A stretch of DNA of 50,032 bases from Gammaproteobacteria bacterium (GCA_030652335.1 JAUSAW010000014.1:1-50032), one strand, 5' to 3'; numbered from the stretch's first letter, positions 15,499-25,059 are shown. The notes: generated from the sequence alone by a model not told the origin. Translations and numbers: made by a program.

Positions 15499-16530
15499 TT
15501 ATAACTGATAGCCTAAAGTGGCTGCGAAATCACCTGCAAGCCTTGTTATGTTTTGTAATTCATCTTGGGTAAGATTTTCTGACCAGGCGGTGTCCTCTCT
15601 TATATGGGTTATGTTCCCTGAAAGACGTATCTTGTTGCCTGCAATTGTGTGTTCTTGGATGTCTGTAGTAGCTAAAATATCTGGAGGATTTTTAAAACCT
15701 AAAAAAGTAAAAACGTTCTTCATGACTTGAGGTGGATTATGGCATAAGTCCTCATATTTGAGATGCAACCAATCAGAAGAAGGAATTAATTTCAGATAAT
15801 CAACAATACGCCTATTTACAACCATCCATTCATGTGTCCCCTCTAAAATTTTTGCAACCCGTTCCTGTTCTGATTTGGCATGTTTTGCCATGGACCATAC
15901 ACTGCCACGACAATCACGAGTAATAAACAAGATTTTTACCGGTAATGGGGAATAGTAATACATGTCGCACATTCCCAGAGCATCTTTTGATGCATCAACT
16001 ACCGCTCGAGCCTTTTGCTTTTCTGCAAATTTTTCAATGATGAAACTCCGGTTTCGTGCCCATGAAATTTGTGGACGATACCATTGAGTGAAACTGCGCA
16101 TAACACTTGATGGAGAATACTGCGCGTATCTCCACAACCGCCAGAATTTATTTCTTGCCCAAATGAGAGGTGTTTTCCGTGGAGCTGAAGAACGATATTC
16201 TTCTTCAAGTCCAACATCAGAGACATGCCAGGCAAAAGGATCTTTTTGCATGTCAATGCCAGAGAATTCATGTACCTGGTTTAAAATATCTTTCCATACC
16301 GAACAGTTAAACGGGCGTTCTCCACAGCCACACCGTGCTGCCCATTTAGTAAGTCCTTCTTTACGATGACATTGCAGGGATAAATTAGCCAATTCACCCA
16401 CAGCCGCAATTTCCGGGTGACGACCAAGGAGTAATGTTAATAAGGTTGAGCCTGAGTGTCCGCGCCCAGCTATATAAATACAGGTTACCTTATTTGTAGA
16501 CGATGAAGACATCTTTGTTGTCTCTTCCAT
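15499..16530 (-). CDS. Sulfotransferase family protein (2), Cys-motif subgroup
   Basis: The PAPS-binding P-loop is AGRGHSGSTLLTLLL (about 21-35), then HPEIAAVGELANL. It is followed by the Cys motif CGCGERPFNCSVW (67-79). A second region, FITRDCRGSVWSMAKHA, has the R-x6-S layout of the 3'-phosphate site, and LHLKYEDLCHNPPQV is the usual late motif. The same GEL plus C-x-C-G...N-C-S-x-W signature is in the protein at 20440, so the two are paralogues. The Cys residues may bind metal or form disulfides; this is not known from sequence. The ATG at 16530 has AAGGA 7 nt upstream. The role is predicted sulfation of the EPS. Confidence 0.82.
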   Translation of the reverse strand: MEETTKMSSSSTNKVTCIYIAGRGHSGSTLLTLLLGRHPEIAAVGELANLSLQCHRKEGLTKWAARCGCGERPFNCSVWKDILNQVHEFSGIDMQKDPFAWHVSDVGLEEEYRSSAPRKTPLIWARNKFWRLWRYAQYSPSSVMRSFTQWYRPQISWARNRSFIIEKFAEKQKARAVVDASKDALGMCDMYYYSPLPVKILFITRDCRGSVWSMAKHAKSEQERVAKILEGTHEWMVVNRRIVDYLKLIPSSDWLHLKYEDLCHNPPQVMKNVFTFLGFKNPPDILATTDIQEHTIAGNKIRLSGNITHIREDTAWSENLTQDELQNITRLAGDFAATLGYQL

Positions 16531-16548
16531 TAAAAAATCCTTATCCGT

Positions 16549-17148
16549 TTATCTTGCTGACATAATTTTGTTATCATAATCAATTTTATTAATGTACTCA
16601 GTTGAGCCTTCTTGTGAAATTATCTTGCCGGGAATACCAACAACGACGGAATGATCCGGAATGTTTTTGGTTACTACACAATTAGCACCAATAGCAACAT
16701 TATTTCCAATGGTGACTGCGCCAATTATTTTTGCGCCAGCGCCAATATAAATATTGTCTCGTAATACTGGCGAACCTTTATTTTTCCCTCGATTTGCTCG
16801 GCCTACAGTGACCCCATGAGAAATATTACAGTTTTTCCCTATTATGCTGTGGCGACTTACAATGATGCCTCCAAAATGTCCGATATAGAATCCACTGTCA
16901 ATTTTTGTTTCGGGCGGAATCGAAATGCCAAACTTGTATTTGAAATGGTTCAACAGGAAGAATGCGACAGGATAAAGGGAATATTTTAGCCAGACATTAT
17001 TTTTTAAATAACAACAGGTCCGCATCCAGAAATTATACTTGTACGTTCCTCCTGTCAATACATACCAAATGAGAGTAGTAGGCCTGACAGCTCCTGTTAT
17101 ACGGTACAAGTCAGAATATACCAGATATTTATATTCGTTAAATTTCAT
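16549..17148 (-). CDS. Hexapeptide-repeat (LbetaH) O-acetyltransferase, serine acetyltransferase-like
   Basis: At 199 residues it has an N-terminal helical part (~1-75) and a C-terminal left-handed beta-helix of hexapeptide repeats ([LIV]-G-x4), visible in IDSGFYIGHFGGIIVSRH, IIGKNCNISHGVTVGR, IYIGAGAKIIGAVTIGNNVAIGANCVV, and VVVGIPGKII. The ISHGVTVG segment carries the His used by serine-acetyltransferase-like enzymes. In an EPS locus such a protein more likely acetylates a sugar hydroxyl from acetyl-CoA than serine. It overlaps the deacetylase gene by 4 bp (ATGA), so it is translated with it. It acts in the cytoplasm. Confidence 0.82.
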   Translation of the reverse strand: MKFNEYKYLVYSDLYRITGAVRPTTLIWYVLTGGTYKYNFWMRTCCYLKNNVWLKYSLYPVAFFLLNHFKYKFGISIPPETKIDSGFYIGHFGGIIVSRHSIIGKNCNISHGVTVGRANRGKNKGSPVLRDNIYIGAGAKIIGAVTIGNNVAIGANCVVTKNIPDHSVVVGIPGKIISQEGSTEYINKIDYDNKIMSAR

Positions 17149-18197
17149 GAAAATTTAGTACAGATTCTCCGCCAATACGTAGAAAGCCCGGTTGTTTCAG
17201 AAATAGCCCCCGCAAGTGTACAGTCGCGGGGAAAGACCATCCGCCTCAGCGTTAACATTTCCGCTCCCGGCCGATTCAGACCGTGTACTGAGGTTACGGC
17301 TGACAGATATTTACAATCTTTTACTAATAGTATTAATCCATTAGTAAAGGATCCATTTGGATAGGCCAGATGCCTGCAGGGAGAACCAGTATGAAATTCA
17401 ATGGCTTCGCGAGACGCAAGCAGTTCTTCTTTGGCTGCTTTTGGTGGAATGAGGCCAAGTTGACAATGATCAACCCCATGGCTGCCAAAATGAACCTCTG
17501 ATGCAGCTCGTTGAACTTCATCCCATGTGAGCACTCCTGACCAAGGATCATCGGCTAAAATTTCGGCGAGACCTTGGCCGGAACGTTGTTCCATGCGTTC
17601 AGTCAGATTGCCTATAGTGGAACGCATGTCAGCATCTGTTGAGTAATTTGTTTTTTCTTTCCGGATAAAGGTGATGAAAGAGCGGGTAAGGGTTTCCCTG
17701 GTTGAAAAATCAAAGGCTGCAAGTTCAGGTATCCCCTGGCGCGATACGGCGTTGCTGTTCATTGATTGTATGGCATAATCAAGGCGGTCAAACCAGAATG
17801 GTTCTTGTTTTGTGATATTGCCTGTACAGAGAAAAATAGTGGCTGGAGCCTTGAATTTCCGGAGAATGGGTAAGGCAGAGGTCAGATTGTTACGGTATCC
17901 GTCATCAAAGGTGAGTGCCAGACTATTGGGCACAAGAGGCCGGGTTCCAGCCAGCATTTCTGTTGCCTCAGGCAGGGAAACAAAGTTATAGTATTGAGCC
18001 AGAATGGCCAGAGTTTTAGACAATTGTTCCGTGGTCAGCTGAGATCGAAGGGGTTTCCAGGTTGAAGGAGTCTCTGGGTCGATCACCCCGTGCAGCATAA
18101 GGATTGTCACCTTGTTCCGTTGACAGGCGAGAAAGAGTTGTAAGAGGCCGGCGCTATACAGGGCCTGAGGAAATAACTGTTTTTTGACTTGTAGCAT
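17145..18197 (-). CDS. Polysaccharide deacetylase, NodB/CE4-type
   Basis: The NodB motif 1 is LTFDDGYRNN (Asp pair as in TFDDG), followed by LPILRKFKAPATIFL. Motif 2 is HFGSHGVDHCQLG (H-x3-H type metal site). HLAYPNGSFTNG and a late LRRMVFPRD are also consistent. It is therefore a metal-dependent CE4 deacetylase, probably removing acetyl groups from N-acetylated sugars of the EPS. The frame extends to 18455 but that N-terminus would lie inside cysC. The ATG at 18197 (AAAGG just upstream) starts 47 bp after the cysC stop and gives a normal-sized protein of 350 residues. It overlaps the following acetyltransferase by 4 bp. Confidence 0.85.
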   Translation of the reverse strand: MLQVKKQLFPQALYSAGLLQLFLACQRNKVTILMLHGVIDPETPSTWKPLRSQLTTEQLSKTLAILAQYYNFVSLPEATEMLAGTRPLVPNSLALTFDDGYRNNLTSALPILRKFKAPATIFLCTGNITKQEPFWFDRLDYAIQSMNSNAVSRQGIPELAAFDFSTRETLTRSFITFIRKEKTNYSTDADMRSTIGNLTERMEQRSGQGLAEILADDPWSGVLTWDEVQRAASEVHFGSHGVDHCQLGLIPPKAAKEELLASREAIEFHTGSPCRHLAYPNGSFTNGLILLVKDCKYLSAVTSVHGLNRPGAEMLTLRRMVFPRDCTLAGAISETTGLSTYWRRICTKFS

Positions 18198-18243
18198 AGC
18201 CTTTAGTTGGCTGAGTGTTGACGAATCGTTAAAATTCGATTTA

Positions 18244-18849
18244 TCAAGAAATAATCTGCTTATCTTGCAGATAGGATATAACCTGTTCCGCGCACTTTTC
18301 AAGGGGAACCAAGCCACTGTCCAGGCAGAGAGCGGGATTTTCCGGGGCTTCGTAAGGGGAAGAAATGCCGGTATAGTTTTTGATGAGGCCAGCCCTGGCC
18401 TTTTTATACAGACCCTTGACATCTCGCTGCTCGCAGATCTCAAGTGAGCAGGCACAATGGATTTCCAGAAAGTTATCGGTGCCGATAATGGCCCGGACTT
18501 TTTCCCGGTCTTTTTTTAACGGCGAGATAAAGGCGGTGAGGGCAATAACCCCGGCTTGGAGAAAGAGGTTTACCATCTCCCCTATACGGCGGATGTTCTC
18601 ACTGCGATCTTCAATGCTGAAATCCAGATCAGAGCAAAGACCGTGACGGACATTGTCGCCATCAAAGACAAAGGTTCTGCAGCCCAGTTGATGCAACCGC
18701 TCTTCCACAGCATGGGCAAGGGTGGATTTTCCGGAACCGGAAAGCCCTGTAAACCAGAGGTTTACTGCCTTATGGTTGTTCAGGGTTTCACGACGGTCAC
18801 GGGTTACAGTGGCATGATGCCAGACGACATTATGGTGTTCTTGAGTCAT
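18244..18849 (-). CDS. cysC: Adenylylsulfate (APS) kinase
   Basis: Makes PAPS, the sulfate donor, from APS and ATP. All expected motifs are present: Walker [12 protein letters not shown] (about 33-43), [17 protein letters not shown] (62-78), the APS-binding [21 protein letters not shown], and [13 protein letters not shown]. The C-terminus [16 protein letters not shown] is normal for the family. It is 201 residues, a complete single-domain CysC. It stands alone without CysD/CysN or Sat in this window, directly between the Wzx-like flippase and the deacetylase, and beside the sulfotransferases. Its job here is most likely to supply PAPS for polymer sulfation. In a sulfate reducer, APS would come from the dissimilatory ATP sulfurylase; this last point is inference. 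Confidence 0.95.
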   Translation of the reverse strand: MTQEHHNVVWHHATVTRDRRETLNNHKAVNLWFTGLSGSGKSTLAHAVEERLHQLGCRTFVFDGDNVRHGLCSDLDFSIEDRSENIRRIGEMVNLFLQAGVIALTAFISPLKKDREKVRAIIGTDNFLEIHCACSLEICEQRDVKGLYKKARAGLIKNYTGISSPYEAPENPALCLDSGLVPLEKCAEQVISYLQDKQIIS

Positions 18850-18857
18850 TGGGAGCC

Positions 18858-20453
18858 CTATGAAGATTGATTTTTGAAATATCTTGAGAATTGAAAAAAA
18901 GAATTAATTTTTTTCTGAATTGCGGGTGTTACCCCGAAAAACCAATATGAAATGGCAAAACAACTAAGGCTTGCTGGAATTCCAACCAGCAGCATCCATA
19001 TTGGATGTGCTGCATAAACAAATCTGAAAGCAAGCAGACAGAGAATCATTGGAGTCATAAGCAACAGGGGTTTCAAAATACCGCTCAGCCAGTATTGCCG
19101 CAAAGAAAATTTTTGTTTTTTAGCAGCAAACAGTGGGGTGGCAATGAATTCTGAAATCCAGAATGGAAGGAATAAGGCTATAGCCGCGCCTGTAGCGCTG
19201 GAATGAAAAAAGTTCAAGGCTATAAACGCAGAACCAATACCGGTTACCGAGGCAATAAATTTGAACAGACCCGGCCAGCCATGGGAATTAAATCCTTGGA
19301 GAAGGCTGTTTAAAGGTAATTGCAGAAGAAAGGGTAAATAACCGAACGCCAGAACCGCTGGCAGGATATTATCAGCATATTTTGGACCCATCCAGATCTG
19401 GAGGATAGGGCCGCCGTCAATGACCAGTACGGAAAACATGGGAAAAACAATATAGGCGCCAGTCTGACAGGATCGAATAAAGAGCTCTCGAATTTCCTTT
19501 TCAGCCGACATGGCCTGGAGTGAACTGGCTGTGGGGATGAGGGTAAAGGCATAACGCCGGACAAAGACCTGGATATTTCGAACAAGACCCCTGGGGCGAT
19601 TATAGCTGGCAAGCGCTACCGGACCGAGAAACCAGACCAGAAAAAGATTAAAGGTCTGGTTGCTTAGCAGGTCTCCAAGATCCGGGAGAAGGGTTTTTAA
19701 GCCAAAACGCCACATATTGAGTGCTGTGTTACGATGGGCAAGACGTGGATTGATCCTGAGACCAGGACAAATTCGGAAGACAAGTGAGCAGCGAGAGCTA
19801 ACCACCAAGGTTTCAAGGCATAAATACACAAAGGCCAATACAGGTAATCCTCCGCCCAACTTTAGTACCGCGATCATTCCCAGTAACGTTACAAGTCGGT
19901 TAGCAGTGTTGATTCCATGATGGACGTCCCAACGGTGGCACCCGGTCAAAATGCCACCAAATACAGCCAGACCTATCTTGACTGCAAGACCTGCTCCCAG
20001 AAAGAAAATAACCCACTGAGCATCTTTTGTCTGGGCTCCCAGTTGGCTCTGCATAAAGTATGGCAAAAAAAGGGCGATACAGCTTGACAGTAAAGCTACT
20101 AACAAGGCAAGGAACAGGAGAACAAAAAAAGCTGAACTTACAGCTCTGCTCACACCGTCGATGTCACCTACAGCCCGGTGTTTTGCTACAAAACGACTAA
20201 CTGATGAAGTTAAACTGCCATAGATGAATTCAAAATAGGTAATCAGACTCCAGGCAAAATCCCATACCCCCAAGGTCTCCTTGCCAAGATTGGTGTCAAT
20301 CATTCGTGGGAGGATAAAACCGGAGGCCACAAAGACCAATTGCCCAAGCCATCCGACCATGACATTGTAAACACGGCGGTTTTTGCCCGTAAGATCTTGG
20401 TCTTTCGGATTTTTATCCATGGAGACAGCGGGTTGGGTTTTATCTATAACCAT
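18858..20453 (-). CDS. Wzx-like oligosaccharide flippase (MATE/MOP superfamily)
   Basis: A 531-residue integral membrane protein with about 12-14 hydrophobic segments. After a short polar N-terminus come [15 protein letters not shown], then [33 protein letters not shown], which match the first helices of polysaccharide-transport proteins (MOP superfamily). It would flip lipid-linked repeat units from the cytoplasmic to the periplasmic side of the inner membrane. It starts 14 bp inside the end of the upstream sulfotransferase gene and is followed 9 bp later by cysC, so all three are one transcription unit. Substrate specificity is not readable. Confidence 0.88.
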   Translation of the reverse strand: MVIDKTQPAVSMDKNPKDQDLTGKNRRVYNVMVGWLGQLVFVASGFILPRMIDTNLGKETLGVWDFAWSLITYFEFIYGSLTSSVSRFVAKHRAVGDIDGVSRAVSSAFFVLLFLALLVALLSSCIALFLPYFMQSQLGAQTKDAQWVIFFLGAGLAVKIGLAVFGGILTGCHRWDVHHGINTANRLVTLLGMIAVLKLGGGLPVLAFVYLCLETLVVSSRCSLVFRICPGLRINPRLAHRNTALNMWRFGLKTLLPDLGDLLSNQTFNLFLVWFLGPVALASYNRPRGLVRNIQVFVRRYAFTLIPTASSLQAMSAEKEIRELFIRSCQTGAYIVFPMFSVLVIDGGPILQIWMGPKYADNILPAVLAFGYLPFLLQLPLNSLLQGFNSHGWPGLFKFIASVTGIGSAFIALNFFHSSATGAAIALFLPFWISEFIATPLFAAKKQKFSLRQYWLSGILKPLLLMTPMILCLLAFRFVYAAHPIWMLLVGIPASLSCFAISYWFFGVTPAIQKKINSFFQFSRYFKNQSS

Positions 20454-21372
20454 GAATGTGGTTCAACTCGCCAGCCGTTGCGGTAAAAGTCTGTAGATCC
20501 TCAGGAGTAAGGGTCTGCTTCCATTTTTCATCAAGGCGGATGTTCTGGAGAGAACCGAGCCGCATCTGGTTTCCCATGATATGTTTTGTTCGATTGGAAG
20601 AGGTGCTCAGTTCAGGCCGAAGTCCTAAAAACTGGTAAATTATAGTAAGCGTTTTCGAGGGTTCTTGGCATAACTCTTCGTAATGCACAGTGAGGCAGCG
20701 ACGACTGCCAAGTATTTTGCTCATCCGGTTACATTCTTGTTGTGTGTGCGTCCATTCCTGAGCTGCCTTCGTCATGCTTGCCTTGTTATGTCGCATGTAT
20801 GAGTTCGTCACCCCACGGCCATCGCGAATCAAATGGATTGCCCGGATATCCCATAGCTCAGCAGACAACAAAAATTTGAGTCGAATGGGCTCCTTGGAGT
20901 CATCCAAAAAGATCTTTGCCTGCTGAAGAGTGCAGAAAATTTCTATAAGCACCTTGTTCTGTTCAATAATATCTTGTCTTTTCCTGCGTGCAGCGGGGAA
21001 GAGCATGAAGCCGACATCTCTGATTGTTTCAAAAATCGGACCGCGCAGGGCGGCTCGAAGCAGACGATCTGTGAAGGGATTTTTTTTATCCCGGAAATGT
21101 GTTTTGAAATCGTTAAAGGTAAAATGTCGCCCTTGTTTCAAGAGTAATTGCTTCACTTCATTCCAGAAGGAACAGTTGGTCAGCAGCTCTCCGCAGGAAC
21201 AGTTATAACTGGCAATATCGCCCATGGAGGTTGCCTTTAATTCTCCAACTGTGGCAATGTCGAGATGATCCGCCAGAAGAAGGGTGAGCAGGGTTGAGCC
21301 AGAATAGTTGGGGCCCATGATATAGGCTAAACGACGTCGTTCTGCCTTGTCCCCTTGGAAATCGTTGTTCAT
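20440..21372 (-). CDS. Sulfotransferase family protein (3), Cys-motif subgroup
   Basis: The PAPS-binding loop is MGPNYSGSTLLTLLL (about 19-33), then HLDIATVGELKAT. It is followed by YNCSCGELLTNCSFW (56-70). HLIRDGRGVTNSYMRHNKAS is the second PAPS region (R-x6-S). LTVHYEELCQEPSKTL is the third. It is the paralogue of the gene at 15499 (same GEL and C-x-C-G...N-C-S-x-W signature), separated by about 4 kb of the run. It overlaps the Wzy-like gene by 4 bp (ATGA) and the flippase by 14 bp. Predicted to sulfate the EPS precursor using PAPS from the nearby CysC. Confidence 0.82.
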   Translation of the reverse strand: MNNDFQGDKAERRRLAYIMGPNYSGSTLLTLLLADHLDIATVGELKATSMGDIASYNCSCGELLTNCSFWNEVKQLLLKQGRHFTFNDFKTHFRDKKNPFTDRLLRAALRGPIFETIRDVGFMLFPAARRKRQDIIEQNKVLIEIFCTLQQAKIFLDDSKEPIRLKFLLSAELWDIRAIHLIRDGRGVTNSYMRHNKASMTKAAQEWTHTQQECNRMSKILGSRRCLTVHYEELCQEPSKTLTIIYQFLGLRPELSTSSNRTKHIMGNQMRLGSLQNIRLDEKWKQTLTPEDLQTFTATAGELNHIHGYR

Positions 21373-22799
21373 CCGTTTTCCTGACTCCTGTTATTTTGCT
21401 CCCAAATTAAAGCCGGGGTATGCGCCTGCCGTGCCTTCTCTCTTTCCACATATACTCGCAGCATAAGTCCTATGGCACACCACATCCCAACCACCCCCTG
21501 ACGGGGATAAAAACTCTGGGCACTCAGGGCGGTTATTAATTGAGCTAAAATTAGTGCCAGAGCTACCCCGCCAACGGCGACATACAGTGGATTACTGCTA
21601 TCCCGCAACAGGGAAAATGATTTTCGCACCATTGCCAGATAAAAGAGTAAAATAAGCACCAAACCGATTATTCCATTGTCAATAAGTTGTTCAATATAGG
21701 CGCTGTGTGGGTGGCCAAAAGACTCATGGAACTCAGAAATAGCCTGTCTATTCATTCCAGTTCGGAGGATCGCCAGTCGACCATGTCCTAACAAAGGAGC
21801 CGCCCTAAACTGTTCCAGGGCTAAACGCCAGATGCCATCACGGCCGGCCGTTAAGGTCTTGACATCCACTTCATTGCCAGATTCTGTATAGCCGGTTTTT
21901 TCTGTTGAGTTGAGACCAACCATTATTCGATCTCTGATCTGGGGAATAACAATCAGGAGAAGAAGAACAGCTATTGGCATGACGATCAGGATCTTACGCC
22001 AGCGAAAAAGCCCAAAGACAAGGCCAGTCAGGCCCCAGGCCATGTAGCCGGCTCGGCCGCCAGTAAGGCCCTGAGCCAGAATAACCATCCCGCCGGCCAC
22101 AAGCAGGCCAGCTCGCTGCCAGCCTTGCCGCATGAGAATTATTACGGAAAAAAAGGCCCACGAGGCACCGGCCAGCATGGCCGACAGATCAACCCGATGA
22201 TATCCGACCCTGTTGTCGAGTTTCAGGGCATACTTGCTCAAGCTACTTACATCAATGATCTTCCAAGGAGGGATCGCCTTATATACCAGTATGCTCAGCA
22301 CAAGGTACATGGCAAGCAGGGAAAAAAGAGCCATCAACAGGCGTGGCCGGCTGTTGCACCCATAGTAAAGGAGCAGTCCTGGTACGACCCATTTGAAGGT
22401 GTTGATGAAATAATTGTTCCAGAGACCAGCCCCTGTTGGAAAATGATAGCCATATTCTCGTAAGGCTCGAATTTCTTCAAGCCCTGTACCATCAAAAAAA
22501 ATCCTGAGAAAGCCAATGGTAAAAAGCAGGAACTGCAAAATCAGCAAAGTCTTGACGCCTCGGGGCATGTCCCCGTGCAGTCCTTCCCCTTTTTTGTGGA
22601 GCAGCCAGGAGCAGACGGTGACAAGCAGCAGGATATTCCAGGGATTGAGGCCAGGGATGCCTAATATGGAATGGGGCATGTCCGGCCTCTCCAAGACAGC
22701 CATGAGGAGAATCAGGCCGCAAACCCCTATATACCAATCTTTCCAAGCAATGGTGCATACCCAGGCAATGAACATCCAGAGCAGGGTAAGGCGGATCAT
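21369..22799 (-). CDS. O-antigen ligase/Wzy-like polysaccharide polymerase
   Basis: A 476-residue membrane protein with about ten hydrophobic segments and the periplasmic loop of the Wzy/WaaL family. The loop carries LTAGRDGIWRLALEQFRAAPLLGHG and then GHPHSAYIEQLIDNGIIG, whose R and H positions are the conserved family signature. TGGRAGYMAWGLTG precedes it. It would polymerise repeat units on the periplasmic face, or ligate them; Wzy is more likely given Wzz, Wza and flippase in the locus. It overlaps both neighbours by 4 bp (ATGA), so it is coupled with the WecG/TagA gene and the sulfotransferase. Confidence 0.87.
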   Translation of the reverse strand: MIRLTLLWMFIAWVCTIAWKDWYIGVCGLILLMAVLERPDMPHSILGIPGLNPWNILLLVTVCSWLLHKKGEGLHGDMPRGVKTLLILQFLLFTIGFLRIFFDGTGLEEIRALREYGYHFPTGAGLWNNYFINTFKWVVPGLLLYYGCNSRPRLLMALFSLLAMYLVLSILVYKAIPPWKIIDVSSLSKYALKLDNRVGYHRVDLSAMLAGASWAFFSVIILMRQGWQRAGLLVAGGMVILAQGLTGGRAGYMAWGLTGLVFGLFRWRKILIVMPIAVLLLLIVIPQIRDRIMVGLNSTEKTGYTESGNEVDVKTLTAGRDGIWRLALEQFRAAPLLGHGRLAILRTGMNRQAISEFHESFGHPHSAYIEQLIDNGIIGLVLILLFYLAMVRKSFSLLRDSSNPLYVAVGGVALALILAQLITALSAQSFYPRQGVVGMWCAIGLMLRVYVEREKARQAHTPALIWEQNNRSQENG

Positions 22800-23626
22800 G
22801 AAGCGGCTCCCTGCTGTTTACCATTGGACAAAAGCTTGCGGCCCAGTTCCCGAACAATCAGCCAGCAAAAAAGGGAGTTGGTTACCAGATAGCGTTTCCA
22901 CATCCGGCCCGGTTCCTGGATGAGACGGTAAAGCCATTCCATGCCGTAGCGCTGCCAGGAGAGAGGCGCACGTTTTACCTTGCCGGCATAGACATCAAAG
23001 GAGCCGCCTACCCCGTGACAGATTGGAACCTTGATGCGGTCACTCCAACGGGCCAGAAACTGTTCTTTTTTGGGAGAAGTGATGGCAACCAGAAGAATAT
23101 CAGGTTTTGCCTGGGCAACATCGTTGGCTATAGCCTCTTCTTCTTCTGCTGTAAAATAACCGTTGCGGCGGCCGGCCACGATCACCCCGGGATAATCGGT
23201 TGCAATCCTTTCGGCCACAGTCCGGTTTACTTCTTCGGTGGCGCCAAACAGATATACCCGATATCCGTTCTTCCGGCCGCGTTCAAGCATGCCCATCATC
23301 AGGTCGATGCCTGCCACCCTTTCCGGCAGTGGAGTACCGAGGATATGGCTGGCCCAGACCACCGATGCACCATCGGCAAAAATCACATCAGAGGAGAGTA
23401 CATCGGCGCCAAGAGCCGGATTGCGGTACATGTTGACCACCTTTGCCGCATTGACCACTCCGATCTGTAGCGGGGCTGAGGCTGATATCGCCCGGTGGAC
23501 GAGATCAAGAACCTGTCCCATGGTCATGGCCTTGATGGGAATATCGAAGAGGCGCACGGTAGGAAAGTGAGCGACTTCTTCCATGATCAGATTCTTGAGT
23601 GGCAATGTCTGGTGAGAATGTTGCAT
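22796..23626 (-). CDS. WecG/TagA/CpsF-family glycosyltransferase
   Basis: Characteristic features of this GT26 family: IGVVNAAKVVNMYRNP, then VIFADGASVVWASHILGTPLPERVAGIDLM (the D-G-x6-W and P-E-R-V-x-G-x-D motifs), then YRVYLFGATEEV, and ILLVAITSPKKEQFL. WecG-type enzymes add ManNAcA or ManNAc to an N-acetylhexosamine-linked undecaprenyl lipid. With a WecB and a UDP-sugar dehydrogenase nearby this makes an N-acetylmannosaminuronic-type sugar a reasonable guess for the second residue. The ATG at 23626 has GAGGA 6 nt upstream; a longer frame to 23719 lacks such support. It overlaps the Wzy-like gene by 4 bp. Confidence 0.88.
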   Translation of the reverse strand: MQHSHQTLPLKNLIMEEVAHFPTVRLFDIPIKAMTMGQVLDLVHRAISASAPLQIGVVNAAKVVNMYRNPALGADVLSSDVIFADGASVVWASHILGTPLPERVAGIDLMMGMLERGRKNGYRVYLFGATEEVNRTVAERIATDYPGVIVAGRRNGYFTAEEEEAIANDVAQAKPDILLVAITSPKKEQFLARWSDRIKVPICHGVGGSFDVYAGKVKRAPLSWQRYGMEWLYRLIQEPGRMWKRYLVTNSLFCWLIVRELGRKLLSNGKQQGAAS

Positions 23627-23929
23627 TATAGTCCTCAGGAGCTCCTTTACTTTGGTGAGGAGAAAATAGCCTGATGTGATGATATCTGGACGTTTATCCT
23701 CTCCCAACCCGCCCGTCAAGGGGAGATAACGTTAAATGTAATAATCTGATTATACAGCAATGAACAGCATTATTTTATAGCCGTATCTCCATTAATCTTT
23801 TGGTATAATGATTGATCTCTTCCTATGCTTCACGTTGGCACTGAAGGGCAGGAACATGAATATAAATGCGGCGCCGACCGAGGTGAAAGCTATCTTATTT
23901 TTTTTAATTTTAATCGTAATGAATGAGGC
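23627..23929. other. Non-coding gap after the ugd remnant
   Basis: 303 bp between the stop of the truncated UDP-glucose dehydrogenase and the start of the WecG-like gene, AT-rich and without a convincing reading frame. The plus strand shows TGGCAC at 23836 but the downstream GC has the wrong spacing for a sigma-54 site. The missing bulk of ugd could have been deleted here; no recognisable residue of it was seen. Confidence 0.5.
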
Positions 23930-24055
23930 TTAATTCTTTGTACTTGCCATCAAGTCACCATCCTTGTCCATACAGGTGACGTTGTGGCCTAACTCTGCAA
24001 AGCAGGCACCGCTGACAAGGCCGACATAGCCTGTGACAATCGTTGCAATATTCAT
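23930..24055 (-). pseudogene. ugd: Truncated UDP-glucose 6-dehydrogenase remnant
   Basis: A 41-codon frame reads [16 protein letters not shown], then ACFAELGHNVTCMDKDGD, then a few unrelated codons and a stop (TAA at 23930). This is the Rossmann start of a UDP-glucose dehydrogenase, normally about 430-450 residues. The first Gly of the usual GTGYVG loop is Val (V-T-G-Y-V-G). Its ATG overlaps the epimerase stop by 4 bp (ATGA), the arrangement expected when epimerase and dehydrogenase were once translated together. About 90 percent of the gene is missing, so the product cannot be functional. It is too short for normal gene finding. Confidence 0.82.
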
Positions 24056-25059
24056 CTGTAATACCCCTGATACCACTTAACAAAATTTTCCAAACCTGTT
24101 TCGATACTTGTCGAGGGTTTGAAGTCAAAATTACAAACCAGGTCATCAACATTTGCATAGGTTGCAGCCACATCACCATCTTGCATGGGCAGGTAAATTT
24201 TCTTGGCTTTTTTGCCAAGGCAATCCTCCAGAACCTCGATAAAATGCATGAGAGTTTCCACCTGGTTATTGCCGATATTGTAGATACGATATGGGGCCCA
24301 GCTGGTGGCTGGATCAGGATTTTTCTTGTCCCAGTCAGGAGATGGCTCAGGAGGGCTATTTATTACTCTGGCTACCCCCTCAACGATATCGTCTATATAG
24401 GTAAAATCCCTCTTCATCTCGCCATTATTGAAGATATTGATCGGTTCACCGGCCAGAATCGCCTTGGTAAAGAGGAAATAGGCCATGTCCGGTCGCCCCC
24501 AGGGTCCGTAAACCGTAAAGAAACGTAGGCCGGTGGTTTTCAATCCGTAGAGGTGGCTGTAGGCATGGGCCATCAGCTCATTGGATTTCTTGGTGGCCGC
24601 ATATAGGGAGACCGGATGGTCCACATTGTCATGGACTGAAAAAGGCATGGTGGTGTTGCCGCCATAAACGGAGCTTGATGAGGCAAAGACCAGATGTTCG
24701 ACCCCGGAGTGCCGGCATCCTTCCAGAATGTTAACAAAGCCAATCAGGTTTGAATCAGCATAGGCATTAGGGTTGGTCAATGAATACCTGACCCCGGCCT
24801 GAGCGGCAAGGTTCATGACGGTATCGAATTTATGTTTAGAGAAAAGCGCTGCCATTGCCGCACGATCAGCCAGATCTGTTTTCTCAAAAGTATAGGCAGA
24901 GCCCGCAGGGATTTCCACAAGACGGGATTGTTTTAAAGCTGGATCGTAATAGTCATTCAGGTTGTCAATACCCACGACCTCAAACCCATCTTGAAGCAAT
25001 TTTTTACTGAGAAAGAATCCGATAAAACCTGCTGCTCCGGTGATTAATATTTTTTTCAA
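24052..25059 (-). CDS. NAD-dependent sugar-nucleotide epimerase (UDP-glucuronate 4-epimerase-like)
   Basis: An extended short-chain dehydrogenase/reductase: [19 protein letters not shown] (Rossmann loop G-x2-G-x2-G, about 7-13), [36 protein letters not shown] (catalytic Ser region) and [22 protein letters not shown] (Y-x3-K). The combination NDYYD, Q-A-G-V-R-Y-S and [13 protein letters not shown] is typical of UDP-glucuronate 4-epimerases, which make UDP-galacturonate. The neighbouring ugd remnant suits that substrate, because Ugd makes UDP-glucuronate. The start is TTG at 25059 with no clear ribosome-binding site; later starts would cut the Rossmann strand. Whether UDP-glucuronate is still made elsewhere is unknown. 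Confidence 0.87.
   Translation of the reverse strand: MKKILITGAAGFIGFFLSKKLLQDGFEVVGIDNLNDYYDPALKQSRLVEIPAGSAYTFEKTDLADRAAMAALFSKHKFDTVMNLAAQAGVRYSLTNPNAYADSNLIGFVNILEGCRHSGVEHLVFASSSSVYGGNTTMPFSVHDNVDHPVSLYAATKKSNELMAHAYSHLYGLKTTGLRFFTVYGPWGRPDMAYFLFTKAILAGEPINIFNNGEMKRDFTYIDDIVEGVARVINSPPEPSPDWDKKNPDPATSWAPYRIYNIGNNQVETLMHFIEVLEDCLGKKAKKIYLPMQDGDVAATYANVDDLVCNFDFKPSTSIETGLENFVKWYQGYYR

Noticed and set aside
18198..18455. N-terminal extension of the 17145 deacetylase
   Set aside because: It would run 212 bp into the cysC gene in another frame and has no family similarity; the ATG at 18197 gives a normal protein.
23836..23850. TGGCAC on the plus strand as a sigma-54 site
   Set aside because: The following GC is one base too close, and no plus-strand gene lies downstream.
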